This document shows, one piece after another, positions 8,414 to 18,116 of a stretch of DNA of 64,000 nt. The stretch's first letter is position 1; each line of letters opens with the position of its first letter. The stretch covers positions 13,653 to 77,652 of the forward strand of contig URSJ01000005.1 of assembly GCA_900550495.1 (NCBI GenBank), given 5' to 3'. The notes below the pieces were generated by a model. It did not search any database and was not told the origin of the DNA. It saw nothing but the letters and a program-made list of their open reading frames with translations. Made by a program: the position numbers and the translations under genes. Source of the stretch: an uncultured Rickettsiales bacterium (GTDB taxonomy: Bacteria > Pseudomonadota > Alphaproteobacteria > Rs-D84).

Positions 8414-8917
8414 TTAACGCTGTCTTGTGGATTTTGTGGTATTTACCGTCGGACGTATTGATGTTTTTGAAGAAAACATGATATGATATGGTGTATTTAC
8501 CGTCCAGCCGTGTTCAACGAACCATAAACTGTCTTCTTTTGCACAGTGTCCCAGGGAAAAGACAAGGTTTCCCCGTCCATAGACACGTTTTGGATCAAGC
8601 GCAATTCGCCATTCCATTGATTGACGTAGTCTATGGAGTGCGGATTCGTCATATCCGACATACATTTCTACAGGGACGAATCTTAAATAGATATTATTTA
8701 CATTTGGGTCATCCAGATGTTTTTGAATATTTGCTTCTGTAATTTCATCACCCCAACTATTAGCCCATAGTAATTCAACATCGTGTTTTGAATCTGTTTT
8801 ATCGTAGTGGTCATCGTCGTCGTTGTTGCATGCCGCCGGGACAATTGATGCGCCAACAAACGCCAATATCGGCAATGCTGTCTTTAATTTATACGGTAAT
8901 TTTTGCAGGATTTTCAT
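8414..8917 (-). CDS. Variable lipoprotein, copy C
   Basis: A 167-residue paralogue of A and B. The start at 8917 has the same AAAAAGGGG ribosome binding site as copy A. The first roughly 50 codons and the whole 5' flank are identical to copy A, while residues 50-95 and the C-terminus differ strongly. No terminator follows, so it probably shares a transcript with copy B. A surface-exposed, diversifying role is possible but not shown. Confidence 0.75.
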   Translation of the reverse strand: MKILQKLPYKLKTALPILAFVGASIVPAACNNDDDDHYDKTDSKHDVELLWANSWGDEITEANIQKHLDDPNVNNIYLRFVPVEMYVGYDESALHRLRQSMEWRIALDPKRVYGRGNLVFSLGHCAKEDSLWFVEHGWTVNTPYHIMFSSKTSIRPTVNTTKSTRQR

Positions 8918-8976
8918 ATTTATTACCCCTTTTTTATTATGCGCCGTTTGAAAATATTTCCTGAAAACGCATAAAA

Positions 8977-9004
8977 GCAAAAGGGCCCGTAAAAACACGG
9001 ACCC
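8977..9004 (-). terminator. Terminator after 43-codon ORF, copy 2
   Basis: Identical to 7531-7558: a GGGTCCGT/ACGGGCCC hairpin followed by TTTTGCTTTT on the minus strand. Confidence 0.7.
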
Positions 9005-9006
9005 AA

Positions 9007-9138
9007 TTACTCATTTATCATAAAACCAGACACAATTCCACACGTGACCGCGCCAGCCCCAGCCACCCCGCCACCATTTGGCGATGGGGCACAAAAATGC
9101 GGAATAACAGCATTTGTTCGTGACATAACGCGACCCAT
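9007..9138 (-). CDS. 43-residue ORF, copy 2
   Basis: Identical to the ORF at 7561-7692 and with the same promoter (9175-9203) and terminator. It may be a small protein with a Gly/Ala-rich centre, or simply the body of a small RNA; nothing in the sequence decides between these. Confidence 0.4.
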   Translation of the reverse strand: MGRVMSRTNAVIPHFCAPSPNGGGVAGAGAVTCGIVSGFMINE

Positions 9139-9246
9139 TTGTTTTTACATCCAGTTTCGGTTTAGTTCATGCAAATTGTGGTCAAAAAAAGGTTGTTTGT
9201 CAAGTATAAATTGCGCTATATCAAACAATTAGGAATTTTGTCCATA

Positions 9247-12200
9247 CTATTCAATGGTGATTATGCTGTGTTTGGGTTCTGTGGTTGTTGGCGCGGGAAT
9301 TGTTGCGTTATCTGTGCTGTTCCCGGCCAGCCATTTCCATACCCCGCCGTCATACTGGCGTGTCCGTTTTGTGGTTTCGTCGATTCTGTATGAACTTTCA
9401 TACTTTGTTCCATATGTGGTGTTGTCATACAATGGATTGAAATACGCACCATACGATGTGCTAGTGCCGTCGGACCTGTACAGGACGATTACATAGTGAC
9501 CACCATTGCAATCTAATTCATTGCCATTTGGGAAACCTTCGGGAAGAGAATCATTATTTCCAAGCGTTGGGTGTGTGATATCATTTGCGCCCACACATAT
9601 CAACATCGCTTGTGCGTTAGCGGTGTCGTTGCCGTATGGATTATTGTTTGGCATTGTAAATTGGGTTACAATACGGAAAGCGGCGTTATTACCCAGACAT
9701 AATTTATCGTTATTGATTCCGAAAGTTGGCACAGTGTTGCCGACATAATCAGTTGTATTATTAGTGGATATTTGAACCAGGTCATCTGGGGCGCTGCAAC
9801 AATTGCCAAACATATCCAGTTTGCCACCAATAAGACGTTCTTGGCCGTCAGACATATCTAGTTTGCCACAACAGTTGGACCAGTTATCAAATATTTTTAT
9901 GCGGTTACTTGTTTCGCATGCCCAGTTACTGTCATCCATGGCATTGGTGGGGACGCAACCTTGGTTGGCACTCATTATTTCGCCAACACCGCACTGTGTA
10001 TTACTGCAACTGTTGGGGACATTGGCGGTGCCAGTGTTTTTCGCAAACCATGACATCAGCGTATCAGTGTCTGTGGTAACAGGTATTTTGATTTTGTTAT
10101 GGTCATTGTCTTTGGATAATGATGTTTTTGGGTCTTTTTCACAATTACCCCACAGGCGTTCGGCCAAACGACATGTATAACAATCGACTGATGATGCGTC
10201 GGCGCATTCGGTGGTGCAAATGTCGTGAACCCGATTTTGTGTGTCTGTATTCGTGGTGGCATCACCTGCTGTATTTGGTGTGTCGCACCATCTGGGGTCG
10301 TTGTTATTAATCGGATTATCAATACAGTGCACCCCGCTGTATAACAGAGTATAAAAATTGCCGTCGGTATTAATCTGGTTGTCTGTTACTTGGCGACCCC
10401 AGATTTGTTTGATTGCGTCATCGCCCGCAGATGCAACACAAGCCTTGACATCGCCCCAGCATGACGTGCGTTCAATAATCGCGTGACGATTGACCGATGT
10501 CTGGATATTTTCGCACAGGCCAAAGTTGCCAGAAATTGATTTGCATGCCTGGATAATACAGGCGCGTCCAACCTCGCGACAGGTTTGCATTATGGTATTA
10601 AATGTCTTGTCTGTGGCGATTTCGGTCATGCCGCCGACCCAGTCGGCATCACCACCTGTGGTTTTAAGTAATGCTGTGCATGCGGTGCGAACATCGGTGC
10701 ACATTGCGTTGACGGTCTTGTCGGCAGCAACCCCAAAGGTTGACAACGCACGTGCGTCAAAATCCTGTAATGATTTTGCAGTGTCGGTCAAACACTGGGC
10801 TGTCAGCGTTGTGCATGCCTGGCGCATATCTTCCAGTTTGGATTCTTGGGCCAATTTGATTTGCGCCAGCGCATCTTCAATAAATTCGTCCCAGACCGTG
10901 TCGGAAATGTCTTGACATTTTTCCATTGCTGGTTCCAAGAATTTCTTTTTTGAATTTAAATATGTGACAAACACCTGGTTCCCAGGGACGGAAGTCCAGG
11001 TTTGATTGGTATCTGGTCGCTTGATTAAATTATTCAAATTCGCCAAGTCAACGGTCAAGAACGCCTCGCCCGTGGTGGGGTCAATATAACGTCCCGTCGT
11101 ATCCAAACATTTGCCCAGGTTTTCACCGCATACGGTCGAATCAGTCAACATTGCCAACATCTTGCTTTTACAGGTCAATATGTCGTCAGAATTGCGTTTC
11201 TGGTAAATGTCCAGGCGCGACATATCCAACAGTGCGCTGCCTTCGCGCAGTTTTTCGCGTGCCTGGTCGGTCTGGGTCTGGTATGTTTTGGCGACGGTGT
11301 TGCAATCCTGTTCAATTGTGACCTGGTATCCACTTTCGGCGATGGCCAGTTCGTCATCGGTACAAACCTCGGCCGCCATTTCGCGACACACGGGCAGGGC
11401 CGCCGAATACAACGCCGTCCCAGATTTTGCCGTATTATACGTCCCAGATAATGAATCAACACTGTCAAACGCGGCGTCGGTGTCCAATGATAACGATATC
11501 GCCGTCAGCGAGTTGTTAAAGTTGCTGTCGCTGAAACTGGTGTTTAGTTTTTTTGCAATTTCGTCCAGCATTTTCTTGGATTTAGATGTGTCTTTTTGTT
11601 GGAATGCCAGTTCGCCCTCGGTCGCCTGGTTTAATGCGGCGGCATCTTCTTTGTCCATATTGACGGTCAACAAGCGTTGGTTGAAATCCAACATTTTGTC
11701 TTCGACCGTGTTCAGGCTTTTTTTCACGCTGTCAAATTCGTTCATACGTGATGAACAGGCGCAACGTTTTAATTGGCTGTCCTTGTTCGCACAGAATTCG
11801 TCCATACAGTTATAATAAACCTCGCGACATTTTTTGTAATCGCGGCTGATGACGTCGTTCGCTGTCAGTTTTTTTTGCGTATCAGTTGTTGCTGCGCGTG
11901 ATATTGCCGCACGTGACACAGACGTCGTGCGTGTTGTCGCCCGATTTGTCGCACTGCGCGATATTGGGGCGCGTGCCGGCGTGGTGGTTGCGCGTGGCAC
12001 TGTTGCCGTGCGCACGGTGGTTGCGCGTGGTGCGGTTGCGGATGTCGCGTTGCGCTGTGATACCGCGGTGCGTGATGTAATGTTTGTTTTGCCGGCACCG
12101 CGCATTGTTGTGTTTGCGCCCGTTGTATTGCGATTACGCACAGTGGGGGCGTTTGCCGCGCCCAGGCCCGTTGCAATTCGTGATGTGGCCACCGATGTTG

Positions 12201-12360
12201 TCGGCGCGGTTCCCGTCGCATTGCCACGATTATTTGACGCAACAGCACCCGGCGTGCGACGCGTCCCAGCGCGTGCGACATCGTCGCCATCGGTCGCCCA
12301 TGATGGCAAAAAAGATACCAACATCAGGCATGTGGCAAAAAAGACTTTGATTCCTTTCAT
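9247..12360 (-). CDS. Large secreted Arg/Thr-rich, Cys-motif protein
   Basis: A 1037-residue exported protein. The frame stays open through the tRNA-Leu antisense, but the ATG at 12360 begins a good signal peptide (MKGIKVFFATCLMLVSFLPSWA). Residues about 28-160 are a low-complexity Arg/Thr/Ala region. A conserved module follows at about 178-202 (C..VYYNCMDEFC......RCACSSRM), then a helical region and a long C-terminal part with many Cys. The gene at 60286 has the same architecture (Arg/Thr-rich region, then YTECMNGYC....RCYCSARL). It is probably a cell-surface or periplasmic structural protein; the function is unknown. Confidence 0.75.
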   Translation of the reverse strand: MKGIKVFFATCLMLVSFLPSWATDGDDVARAGTRRTPGAVASNNRGNATGTAPTTSVATSRIATGLGAANAPTVRNRNTTGANTTMRGAGKTNITSRTAVSQRNATSATAPRATTVRTATVPRATTTPARAPISRSATNRATTRTTSVSRAAISRAATTDTQKKLTANDVISRDYKKCREVYYNCMDEFCANKDSQLKRCACSSRMNEFDSVKKSLNTVEDKMLDFNQRLLTVNMDKEDAAALNQATEGELAFQQKDTSKSKKMLDEIAKKLNTSFSDSNFNNSLTAISLSLDTDAAFDSVDSLSGTYNTAKSGTALYSAALPVCREMAAEVCTDDELAIAESGYQVTIEQDCNTVAKTYQTQTDQAREKLREGSALLDMSRLDIYQKRNSDDILTCKSKMLAMLTDSTVCGENLGKCLDTTGRYIDPTTGEAFLTVDLANLNNLIKRPDTNQTWTSVPGNQVFVTYLNSKKKFLEPAMEKCQDISDTVWDEFIEDALAQIKLAQESKLEDMRQACTTLTAQCLTDTAKSLQDFDARALSTFGVAADKTVNAMCTDVRTACTALLKTTGGDADWVGGMTEIATDKTFNTIMQTCREVGRACIIQACKSISGNFGLCENIQTSVNRHAIIERTSCWGDVKACVASAGDDAIKQIWGRQVTDNQINTDGNFYTLLYSGVHCIDNPINNNDPRWCDTPNTAGDATTNTDTQNRVHDICTTECADASSVDCYTCRLAERLWGNCEKDPKTSLSKDNDHNKIKIPVTTDTDTLMSWFAKNTGTANVPNSCSNTQCGVGEIMSANQGCVPTNAMDDSNWACETSNRIKIFDNWSNCCGKLDMSDGQERLIGGKLDMFGNCCSAPDDLVQISTNNTTDYVGNTVPTFGINNDKLCLGNNAAFRIVTQFTMPNNNPYGNDTANAQAMLICVGANDITHPTLGNNDSLPEGFPNGNELDCNGGHYVIVLYRSDGTSTSYGAYFNPLYDNTTYGTKYESSYRIDETTKRTRQYDGGVWKWLAGNSTDNATIPAPTTTEPKHSIITIE

Positions 12361-12423
12361 TCTTTTATATGTCAATGTTAGCAAAATTACAGAATCCCGG
12401 GCAAGGGAAAAATAAGAAATTCT

Positions 12424-12508
12424 TGGTGCGAGCAGGGGGACTTGAACCCCCAAGGTTTGCACCACAGCATCCTTAGTGCTGCGCGTATACCAATTCCGCC
12501 ATGCTCGC
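12424..12508 (-). tRNA. tRNA-Leu (anticodon AAG)
   Basis: An 85-nt class II tRNA with an encoded CCA. The acceptor stem GCGAGCA/TGCTCGC is perfect, there is a long variable arm, and the T-arm has GGTTCAAGTCC. The anticodon stem CAGCA/TGCTG encloses the loop CTAAGGA, so U33 is followed by AAG, then G37. AAG is an unusual bacterial anticodon; most bacteria use GAG for this box. Confidence 0.9.
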
Positions 12509-12602
12509 ACAGTGTGTCTATATTCTTATCAATATGTGGTTTGTTTTTCAACCGTTTTTGTGATACCATATAGGTGAAATTGTAAAGGTAAGGATTTTTA
12601 AT

Positions 12603-14111
12603 ATGACAAAATTACCGAAATTTTTATTGCGTGTGTCGCTGATTTCGATGTTGCCGGTGGCCGCAAATGCCGCTGGGACATACTATACCGGGAATTACCA
12701 GTCGCCCCAGATGCGCTATAACACGCAATCGTATGCGTCGCGCGGATACGGTGCAAATACGACCCAGACGCGCAACTATAACACAACGGGATATTCAGCA
12801 TATTCGTCAACGCGACCAGCCGTCGGCACCAGAACGGGCCAGGTGAACGTCGCACGCACCAATGCGCAACCGACCACAACGACTGCGTCTAGTAAAAATG
12901 GATTCTGGCTGGACGCCGGGATTTCGCACGAAAATGCGATGTGGCAATTTGAAATGAAGGAATCATCGTCAAAACTGCATTATGATAATGTCAGTTGGAA
13001 CGTGTTGGATTTGCGTGGTGGATACGTTTTTGACGCAGGCAACACAAAAATGCAAATTGACGCCGGATTCAAATACGGTATGCAATACGGCGACAGCAGT
13101 ATGGTTGACGACGATATTTCCGATGGTGGGTATTTTGTCACACGCTGGGTGAATGAAGCGAACGAGGTTATTGGTGATCAAATTGGTCACGCATTGTCGG
13201 TCGGAACCAGCAATGGCGGTGACATGTATGGATTTAACGCCGGATTTGGCCTGACAGATTTCTTTAAGTGGGGCAATATGCGTGTGACACCGTCGTTGGG
13301 GTATCGCTATTTCAAATATAAATTGGAAACCAAAAAAAATTATGGATTGTCAGTTGATACGGCGGCGTGCTTTAAAATAGAAGGCAGTGATGAAATTCAA
13401 TGTGACCCAGCGATAGTTGTTGAATTGTCTGATGGTTCGCAACAGGTTTTGTGGCGTGACAATGTAACTGGTAAAATGGAAATTGCGTCAAATGCAAAAT
13501 ATATTGACAGCCAGGGAACGTATTATTATCAGCAACCAGGCGTATCTCATTCATACGAGGTTGAATGGTCAGGGCCATATTTAGCGTTGGATATGAATTA
13601 TCTGATAAACGCAAATAATTCGGTCAATGGGCGCGTGGAATTGGGATTGCCAGGATATAAATCCGTTGGTGACCAGCCGTATCGTTTTGACTGGGCACAT
13701 CCAAAAAGCGTAGAAGACAAGGCCAGTATCGGCAGTGCAATGCACTTTGGATTTGGCGCGAATTGGGTGACCGCGATAACAAATTCAGTGTCGCTGTCGT
13801 TGGGGCTGACATACGATTACTATACCGTCAGCGACGCGGACGCGACAACATATTTGAACGGCGCGTATTATACGGATTTGTATAATAAAAGATTTGAAAT
13901 ATGGCGAACAGAGCATGCATCGGATTCTGAACAAATTAAATCCGAAGCGGGCATGTTGGGACAAGTTTCCGGAACTGCTGGTGATGAAATCGCAATCAGT
14001 ATTAAAAATCTGGAATCCCAGTGTAGTGGTTGGAAATGCAGTGCGTCCAAGGAAATCGATTCGTTCTATCGTTCGTTGGGAATTCGCGTTGGTGTAAATG
14101 CCCGGTTCTGA
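12603..14111 (+). CDS. Predicted outer-membrane beta-barrel with Tyr/Thr-rich N-terminus
   Basis: A 502-residue protein with a signal peptide (MTKLPKFLLRVSLISMLPVAANA), a low-complexity Tyr/Asn/Thr/Gln-rich stretch at about 25-95, then many alternating amphipathic strands (for example RVTPSLGYRYFKYKLE, PYLALDMNYLI) and a terminal VGVNARF. This is the layout of an outer-membrane barrel of about 12 strands, distantly like omptin or porin barrels, but no catalytic motif is seen. AAGGA precedes the ATG. The next gene starts 13 bp after its stop, so the two are probably co-transcribed. Confidence 0.65.
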   Translation: MTKLPKFLLRVSLISMLPVAANAAGTYYTGNYQSPQMRYNTQSYASRGYGANTTQTRNYNTTGYSAYSSTRPAVGTRTGQVNVARTNAQPTTTTASSKNGFWLDAGISHENAMWQFEMKESSSKLHYDNVSWNVLDLRGGYVFDAGNTKMQIDAGFKYGMQYGDSSMVDDDISDGGYFVTRWVNEANEVIGDQIGHALSVGTSNGGDMYGFNAGFGLTDFFKWGNMRVTPSLGYRYFKYKLETKKNYGLSVDTAACFKIEGSDEIQCDPAIVVELSDGSQQVLWRDNVTGKMEIASNAKYIDSQGTYYYQQPGVSHSYEVEWSGPYLALDMNYLINANNSVNGRVELGLPGYKSVGDQPYRFDWAHPKSVEDKASIGSAMHFGFGANWVTAITNSVSLSLGLTYDYYTVSDADATTYLNGAYYTDLYNKRFEIWRTEHASDSEQIKSEAGMLGQVSGTAGDEIAISIKNLESQCSGWKCSASKEIDSFYRSLGIRVGVNARF

Positions 14112-14124
14112 TAAAGGTTGCGTA

Positions 14125-14742
14125 ATGTTGGCAAGGTTTCGTTCTGTGTTTATTGGTGCGGTGCTGGCGATTGTGGTCGGGGTGGCAAATGCCGCAAACC
14201 TGGGTGGGGTGGCAACGGTGAATATCACCAGTGATACCGCCGCCACCGCAAAAAATATGGCGTTGGCGTCTGCGCGTCGTCAAATTATCAATGATGCGCT
14301 GTCGCAATATACGTTGCCAGACCAATTGCAATCGGCAATTTCGGAATCAAAACCGTCGGATTTGCAAAACCTGATTGCGTCAACAGAAATTTCTGGGGAA
14401 CAGCAATCTGATACAACATATTCGGCGACAATTTCTATGACGATTGACGCGACGGCGGCGACAAATTGGCTGAACGCAAACGGTGTGCAAAATTGGTTGC
14501 CAAACAGTGCGTCTGGGGATACGTTTGTTGTTATTGCCACGCTGTCAGATCCAATGGCGAACTGGATTGAATTACAGAACATCGCACGCACAGAAAAAAT
14601 TGATTTGAGAACAAAATATATAAACGCAAGGACAGTTACAATGGAATTGCCGGTCGCGGCACGTCGCGAGTTTTCATCGGCGTTACGCGGTTCTGGGTGG
14701 CGTGTTGCTGACGATAATGGCACGCTGCGAATCGCACGATAA
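14125..14742 (+). CDS. Exported protein of unknown function
   Basis: A 205-residue protein. The ATG at 14125 has AAAGG 8 bases upstream and begins a signal peptide (MLARFRSVFIGAVLAIVVGVANA). The body starts with a segment rich in Ala/Thr/Ser and the pattern AKNMALASARRQIINDAL, like the helix of LPP20/FlgT-N-type periplasmic domains; this is only a resemblance. It lies 13 bp after the beta-barrel gene and probably works with it in the envelope. Confidence 0.6.
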   Translation: MLARFRSVFIGAVLAIVVGVANAANLGGVATVNITSDTAATAKNMALASARRQIINDALSQYTLPDQLQSAISESKPSDLQNLIASTEISGEQQSDTTYSATISMTIDATAATNWLNANGVQNWLPNSASGDTFVVIATLSDPMANWIELQNIARTEKIDLRTKYINARTVTMELPVAARREFSSALRGSGWRVADDNGTLRIAR

Positions 14743-14814
14743 ATTGTCGGCAAGAATTCCTTGACTTTGTATAAAATATTTATACATTGCCATTCACAGA
14801 AAGGAACGGAAATC

Positions 14815-15684
14815 GTGAAAAAATTATCGTTGGTTCTATTTATGGCGTTGTCGCCAATGGTTGCGCACGCAGATGATGTGTTGAATATTGAACCGGCACC
14901 AAAAACACTGAAATTAAATATTCGTCGCATGGGACTGGATTTGTCCAAGACCACGGTCACAAATGCACGTCAATATGCGGATTCGCCGGTGTCGGCACTG
15001 AATGCGTCCAGCCAGGATTATATCAAGGGCATATCTGATGTCGTGTTGGAATATAATCATGGTCGTTTCAAATGGGATAATGGCCTGTTTATGGAATACG
15101 GTAAAACGACACTGAAACCCTATGACGGCCCCAAGACAGTTGACCAAAATGCTGATAAAATTGAATTTACCAGTGATGCATCGCACGCGTGCTGGGATTT
15201 TTCAGGACTGAAATTCGGGCCGACGGTTCGTGGTGCCTATGACACACAATTTGAAGATAATCACGATGCACCGCGTCAGCAAATTGCCCGTGTCAGCGCC
15301 GGTTTGTCCCTGTTTGACCACAAGATTTTGAAAAGTTTATATGCAACAGGACTGTATGAATATGATTTTACATACGGACACGACCAGACCAGCAAAACCG
15401 GTATAGAGGTCGGCTGGCGTCTGGAATATGCGGTGCGCGATGGTGTGAAAATTTCCAGCAATGGTTATTATCGTGAATACTTGCATTATTCTGATTATGT
15501 AGGCACAGATTTGGAACGTGATTTGTCGGCTGTGTTGCGATTGGATACAAATTTGTGGTCCAGTTTTACGATGGGGCCGTATCTGCAATATCGCTTGGCC
15601 AAGGCACGTGCCGCCGATGTTTATGGCAGTAATTTTATCATCGGGGTGTCGTTTAACTATATAACAAAATTTGATTTGATGTAG
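14815..15684 (+). CDS. Exported beta-barrel-like protein
   Basis: A 289-residue protein. A GTG at 14815 preceded by AAAGGAACGG begins a clean signal peptide (VKKLSLVLFMALSPMVAHA); the frame upstream has no ribosome binding site. The body is made of alternating strands (GLYEYDFTYGH, GWRLEYAVRDGVKISSNGYY, YLQYRLAKARA) that suggest an outer-membrane barrel, though it ends KFDLM rather than in Phe. It could be related to small porin-like barrels. A convergent terminator separates it from pbpC. Confidence 0.6.
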   Translation: MKKLSLVLFMALSPMVAHADDVLNIEPAPKTLKLNIRRMGLDLSKTTVTNARQYADSPVSALNASSQDYIKGISDVVLEYNHGRFKWDNGLFMEYGKTTLKPYDGPKTVDQNADKIEFTSDASHACWDFSGLKFGPTVRGAYDTQFEDNHDAPRQQIARVSAGLSLFDHKILKSLYATGLYEYDFTYGHDQTSKTGIEVGWRLEYAVRDGVKISSNGYYREYLHYSDYVGTDLERDLSAVLRLDTNLWSSFTMGPYLQYRLAKARAADVYGSNFIIGVSFNYITKFDLM

Positions 15685-15687
15685 TGT

Positions 15688-15719
15688 ATGCCGGCGCGAC
15701 AATGTGCGCCGGTTTTTTA
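15688..15719. terminator. Terminator between convergent genes
   Basis: CCGGCGC...GCGCCGG hairpin followed by TTTTTTATTTAATTA; it ends the plus-strand exported gene just before the pbpC stop codon. Confidence 0.8.
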
Positions 15720-18116
15720 TTTAATTACGCTGAATTCTGTGCGTCCGGCGTTGCCCAGTGCATCAGATGTTCGGACGGTGTGCGTCCCCATTTTTATTGG
15801 GCGCGAAATAATTTCGCCCGACCGGGTTTTGCCGATAAAGTCATCATCAACAAACCAAAATATTGTTGCGTCGTTGCGTGTGGAAATTGCCTGGAACGAT
15901 ACGTCGGCAATGTCGCGATTATCGGTGATTACGATTCGGGTGTCAGCGATTGGGGATATAATTACGTTTGTTGGATTGGCGTCAACAATTTCGTCCAGAT
16001 TGCACCCGGGCATAAATGGGGGTGGGGTGTTGCGCGTGACGCCGGCGCGTCGGAACATATCCAGGTATTCTGCGTCCCAAAATTCATAGACCGCTGTATG
16101 CGTCGTGTCTGGCGATGCGTCGCACGCGCGTAATCCGGTCGCGTTATCAATCGCAACCGCACGATAAATTGGCGATGTGTCAATGGGCGATACGCCCGGG
16201 ATAAAATATGAATAAACAGTTTTCGGACAATGTTGCCCGGCCAAACCGCCAACGCCGTCGCACATAGGCACCAATGCGACGTTCATATCATCGCGCAGAA
16301 AATTATTGTTCTGTATCGGGTGGCCACGTGCGGCGTCGTATGACGCGACGGTATCGGCCAACGCGAAATAAATCGGTGCGGCCGTGCGCGCCCCTGAAAA
16401 CGCGTTGTTTGGTGTGCCGTCAAAATTTCCAACCCAGACGATTAAAACATAGTCGCCAAATATACCGGCCGTCCAGGCGTCGCGATATGATGATGATGTG
16501 CCTGTTTTCCAATAGTGGCGGATTTGTGATGTTTTGCGACGTTCAAATGGTAATGCGGCACTGGGCGCAGATTGACGTGCCAACATATCCAGCGTCAGAA
16601 AGTTTGCCTCGGGCGACAGGATTTGCACCCCACGCGACAGTGGTGTGTCCAGGTTTGTGCGAATTGCATAATGCCGGCCCAGGTTCGCAATGCCTGTGTA
16701 TATTCCGGCCAGTTCGGACATTGAAACCTCGGCCCCGCCCAGGGCGATTGATATGCCATAATGATCGGGCGATTTCAGATTTTCAACCCCGTAATCAGAC
16801 AACATTTGATAGAAATTTTGCACGCCTATTTTGCGCAGTAAATCAATCGCCGGGATATTTCGCGAATGTGTCAATGCAGTATGCGCCAGCACCGGGCCGT
16901 AAAATTCACTGTCTGAATTTTCGGGGGCATATACCCCAAAACTGATTTTCGCATCGCGCAATAATGTCATACCGTGAATCAGACCGCGGTCGGTGGCGGC
17001 GGCGTATATCAATGGTTTCAGGGTTGAACCCGGACTGCGTCGTGCGGTGACGCCGTCGTTTTCGCCAAAAATAGATTTATCAAAATAATCAACCGAACCG
17101 ATGTGCGCTAAAACCTGCATAGTTTTATAGTTGACCAAAATCGCCGCCGCATTATTGACGCCGTGGGATTTTCGTCGCGCAATTTGCTGGCGCAGTGTCT
17201 GGGTCAATCGTTTTTGCAGATTTATGTCCAGCGTCGTTCTGATTTCTGAATTTTGCGCGCCAATGTCAGCCCAATAATTTTGTCGTGTGGCAATTTGGCG
17301 ATCTGTGAAATGTGGGGCGTCAAACGGTAAATCGCGCACGTTATATGTGTTCAATGGCATTTCGGCCAATGTCACCAGGTGGGCGTCATCTGGGTTTGCG
17401 GCAACCCAACGTCGCACTAAATCGCCACGCATATTCATAATGTTGTTCAGGCCTGTATTCGTGTTCAGACCACGACGCGTCGGATTTTGCGGAATCGTCG
17501 CCAGGGTAATTGATTCTATGGTTGGCATATCTTGGGCGCGATGATGAAAATACACCAGTGCCGCCGCGCCAACGCCTTCTATGTTGCCACCATACGGCGC
17601 CAGGTTTAAATATGTTTCCAGAATTTCGCGCTTGGAATAAAATGCGTCAATATAAATCGCGGTGGCAATTTGTTCCAGTTTTCCAACAGGGCGACGCGTG
17701 TCCAGGTTATATAATATTCGTGCAACCTGCATTGTGATTGTTGATGCGCCGGCCGGGTGGGGCGTGCCACGAAACCAATTCACCGTGGCCTTGGCCAGGG
17801 ATACTGGGTTTATGCCCGGGTGATACCAGAAATATTTATCTTCGTATAAAATGGTGGCGCGGGCGATGTCAGGACTGATTTTATTCAATGGGGTGAATAA
17901 TCTGTATTTGTCATCGGCCGACAATGTCAGACGCATTAAATTACCATTTCGGTCGTAATATGCGGTTGAAAAATGTGTGTGCGCCAACAGTGGTGGTGTA
18001 AAAAACAATTGCACCGTCCAATACCCAACCAGCACGCCGGCAACACAGGCATACGCCACGCGATGACGACGTATATGTTGCCAAATGCGATGAATAATCA
18101 AACTAGTGCGTTTCAT
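15717..18116 (-). CDS. pbpC: Penicillin-binding protein 1C (bifunctional)
   Basis: A 799-residue inner-membrane peptidoglycan synthase. After an N-terminal transmembrane helix (about 22-42), the GT51 glycosyltransferase keeps EDKYFWYHPG and GASTITMQVAR. The transpeptidase domain has SPGSTLKP (active Ser), SRN, and KTGTSSSYRDAW. The C-terminal PBP1C-specific beta domain runs to the end. It overlaps the alpha-2-macroglobulin gene upstream by 14 bp, the arrangement known from E. coli yfhM-pbpC, so the two are surely one operon. It makes or repairs peptidoglycan alongside the macroglobulin defence protein. Confidence 0.96.
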   Translation of the reverse strand: MKRTSLIIHRIWQHIRRHRVAYACVAGVLVGYWTVQLFFTPPLLAHTHFSTAYYDRNGNLMRLTLSADDKYRLFTPLNKISPDIARATILYEDKYFWYHPGINPVSLAKATVNWFRGTPHPAGASTITMQVARILYNLDTRRPVGKLEQIATAIYIDAFYSKREILETYLNLAPYGGNIEGVGAAALVYFHHRAQDMPTIESITLATIPQNPTRRGLNTNTGLNNIMNMRGDLVRRWVAANPDDAHLVTLAEMPLNTYNVRDLPFDAPHFTDRQIATRQNYWADIGAQNSEIRTTLDINLQKRLTQTLRQQIARRKSHGVNNAAAILVNYKTMQVLAHIGSVDYFDKSIFGENDGVTARRSPGSTLKPLIYAAATDRGLIHGMTLLRDAKISFGVYAPENSDSEFYGPVLAHTALTHSRNIPAIDLLRKIGVQNFYQMLSDYGVENLKSPDHYGISIALGGAEVSMSELAGIYTGIANLGRHYAIRTNLDTPLSRGVQILSPEANFLTLDMLARQSAPSAALPFERRKTSQIRHYWKTGTSSSYRDAWTAGIFGDYVLIVWVGNFDGTPNNAFSGARTAAPIYFALADTVASYDAARGHPIQNNNFLRDDMNVALVPMCDGVGGLAGQHCPKTVYSYFIPGVSPIDTSPIYRAVAIDNATGLRACDASPDTTHTAVYEFWDAEYLDMFRRAGVTRNTPPPFMPGCNLDEIVDANPTNVIISPIADTRIVITDNRDIADVSFQAISTRNDATIFWFVDDDFIGKTRSGEIISRPIKMGTHTVRTSDALGNAGRTEFSVIK

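Larger units (their letters stand above)
8918..9271 (-). repeat. Duplicated segment, copy 2
   Basis: The parental-looking copy of 7472-7825: here the last 25 bp are in frame with the large Cys-motif gene that ends at 9247, so this is the original junction. Confidence 0.85.

Noticed and set aside
11849..12415. Plus-strand frame of 188 codons rich in Val/Ala/Arg opposite the large Cys-motif protein
   Set aside because: Arises from the low-complexity Arg/Thr/Ala region of the real gene; no start signal.
12361..12510. Possible 50-residue N-terminal extension of the large Cys-motif protein
   Set aside because: It would run through the tRNA-Leu gene; the signal peptide begins at 12360.
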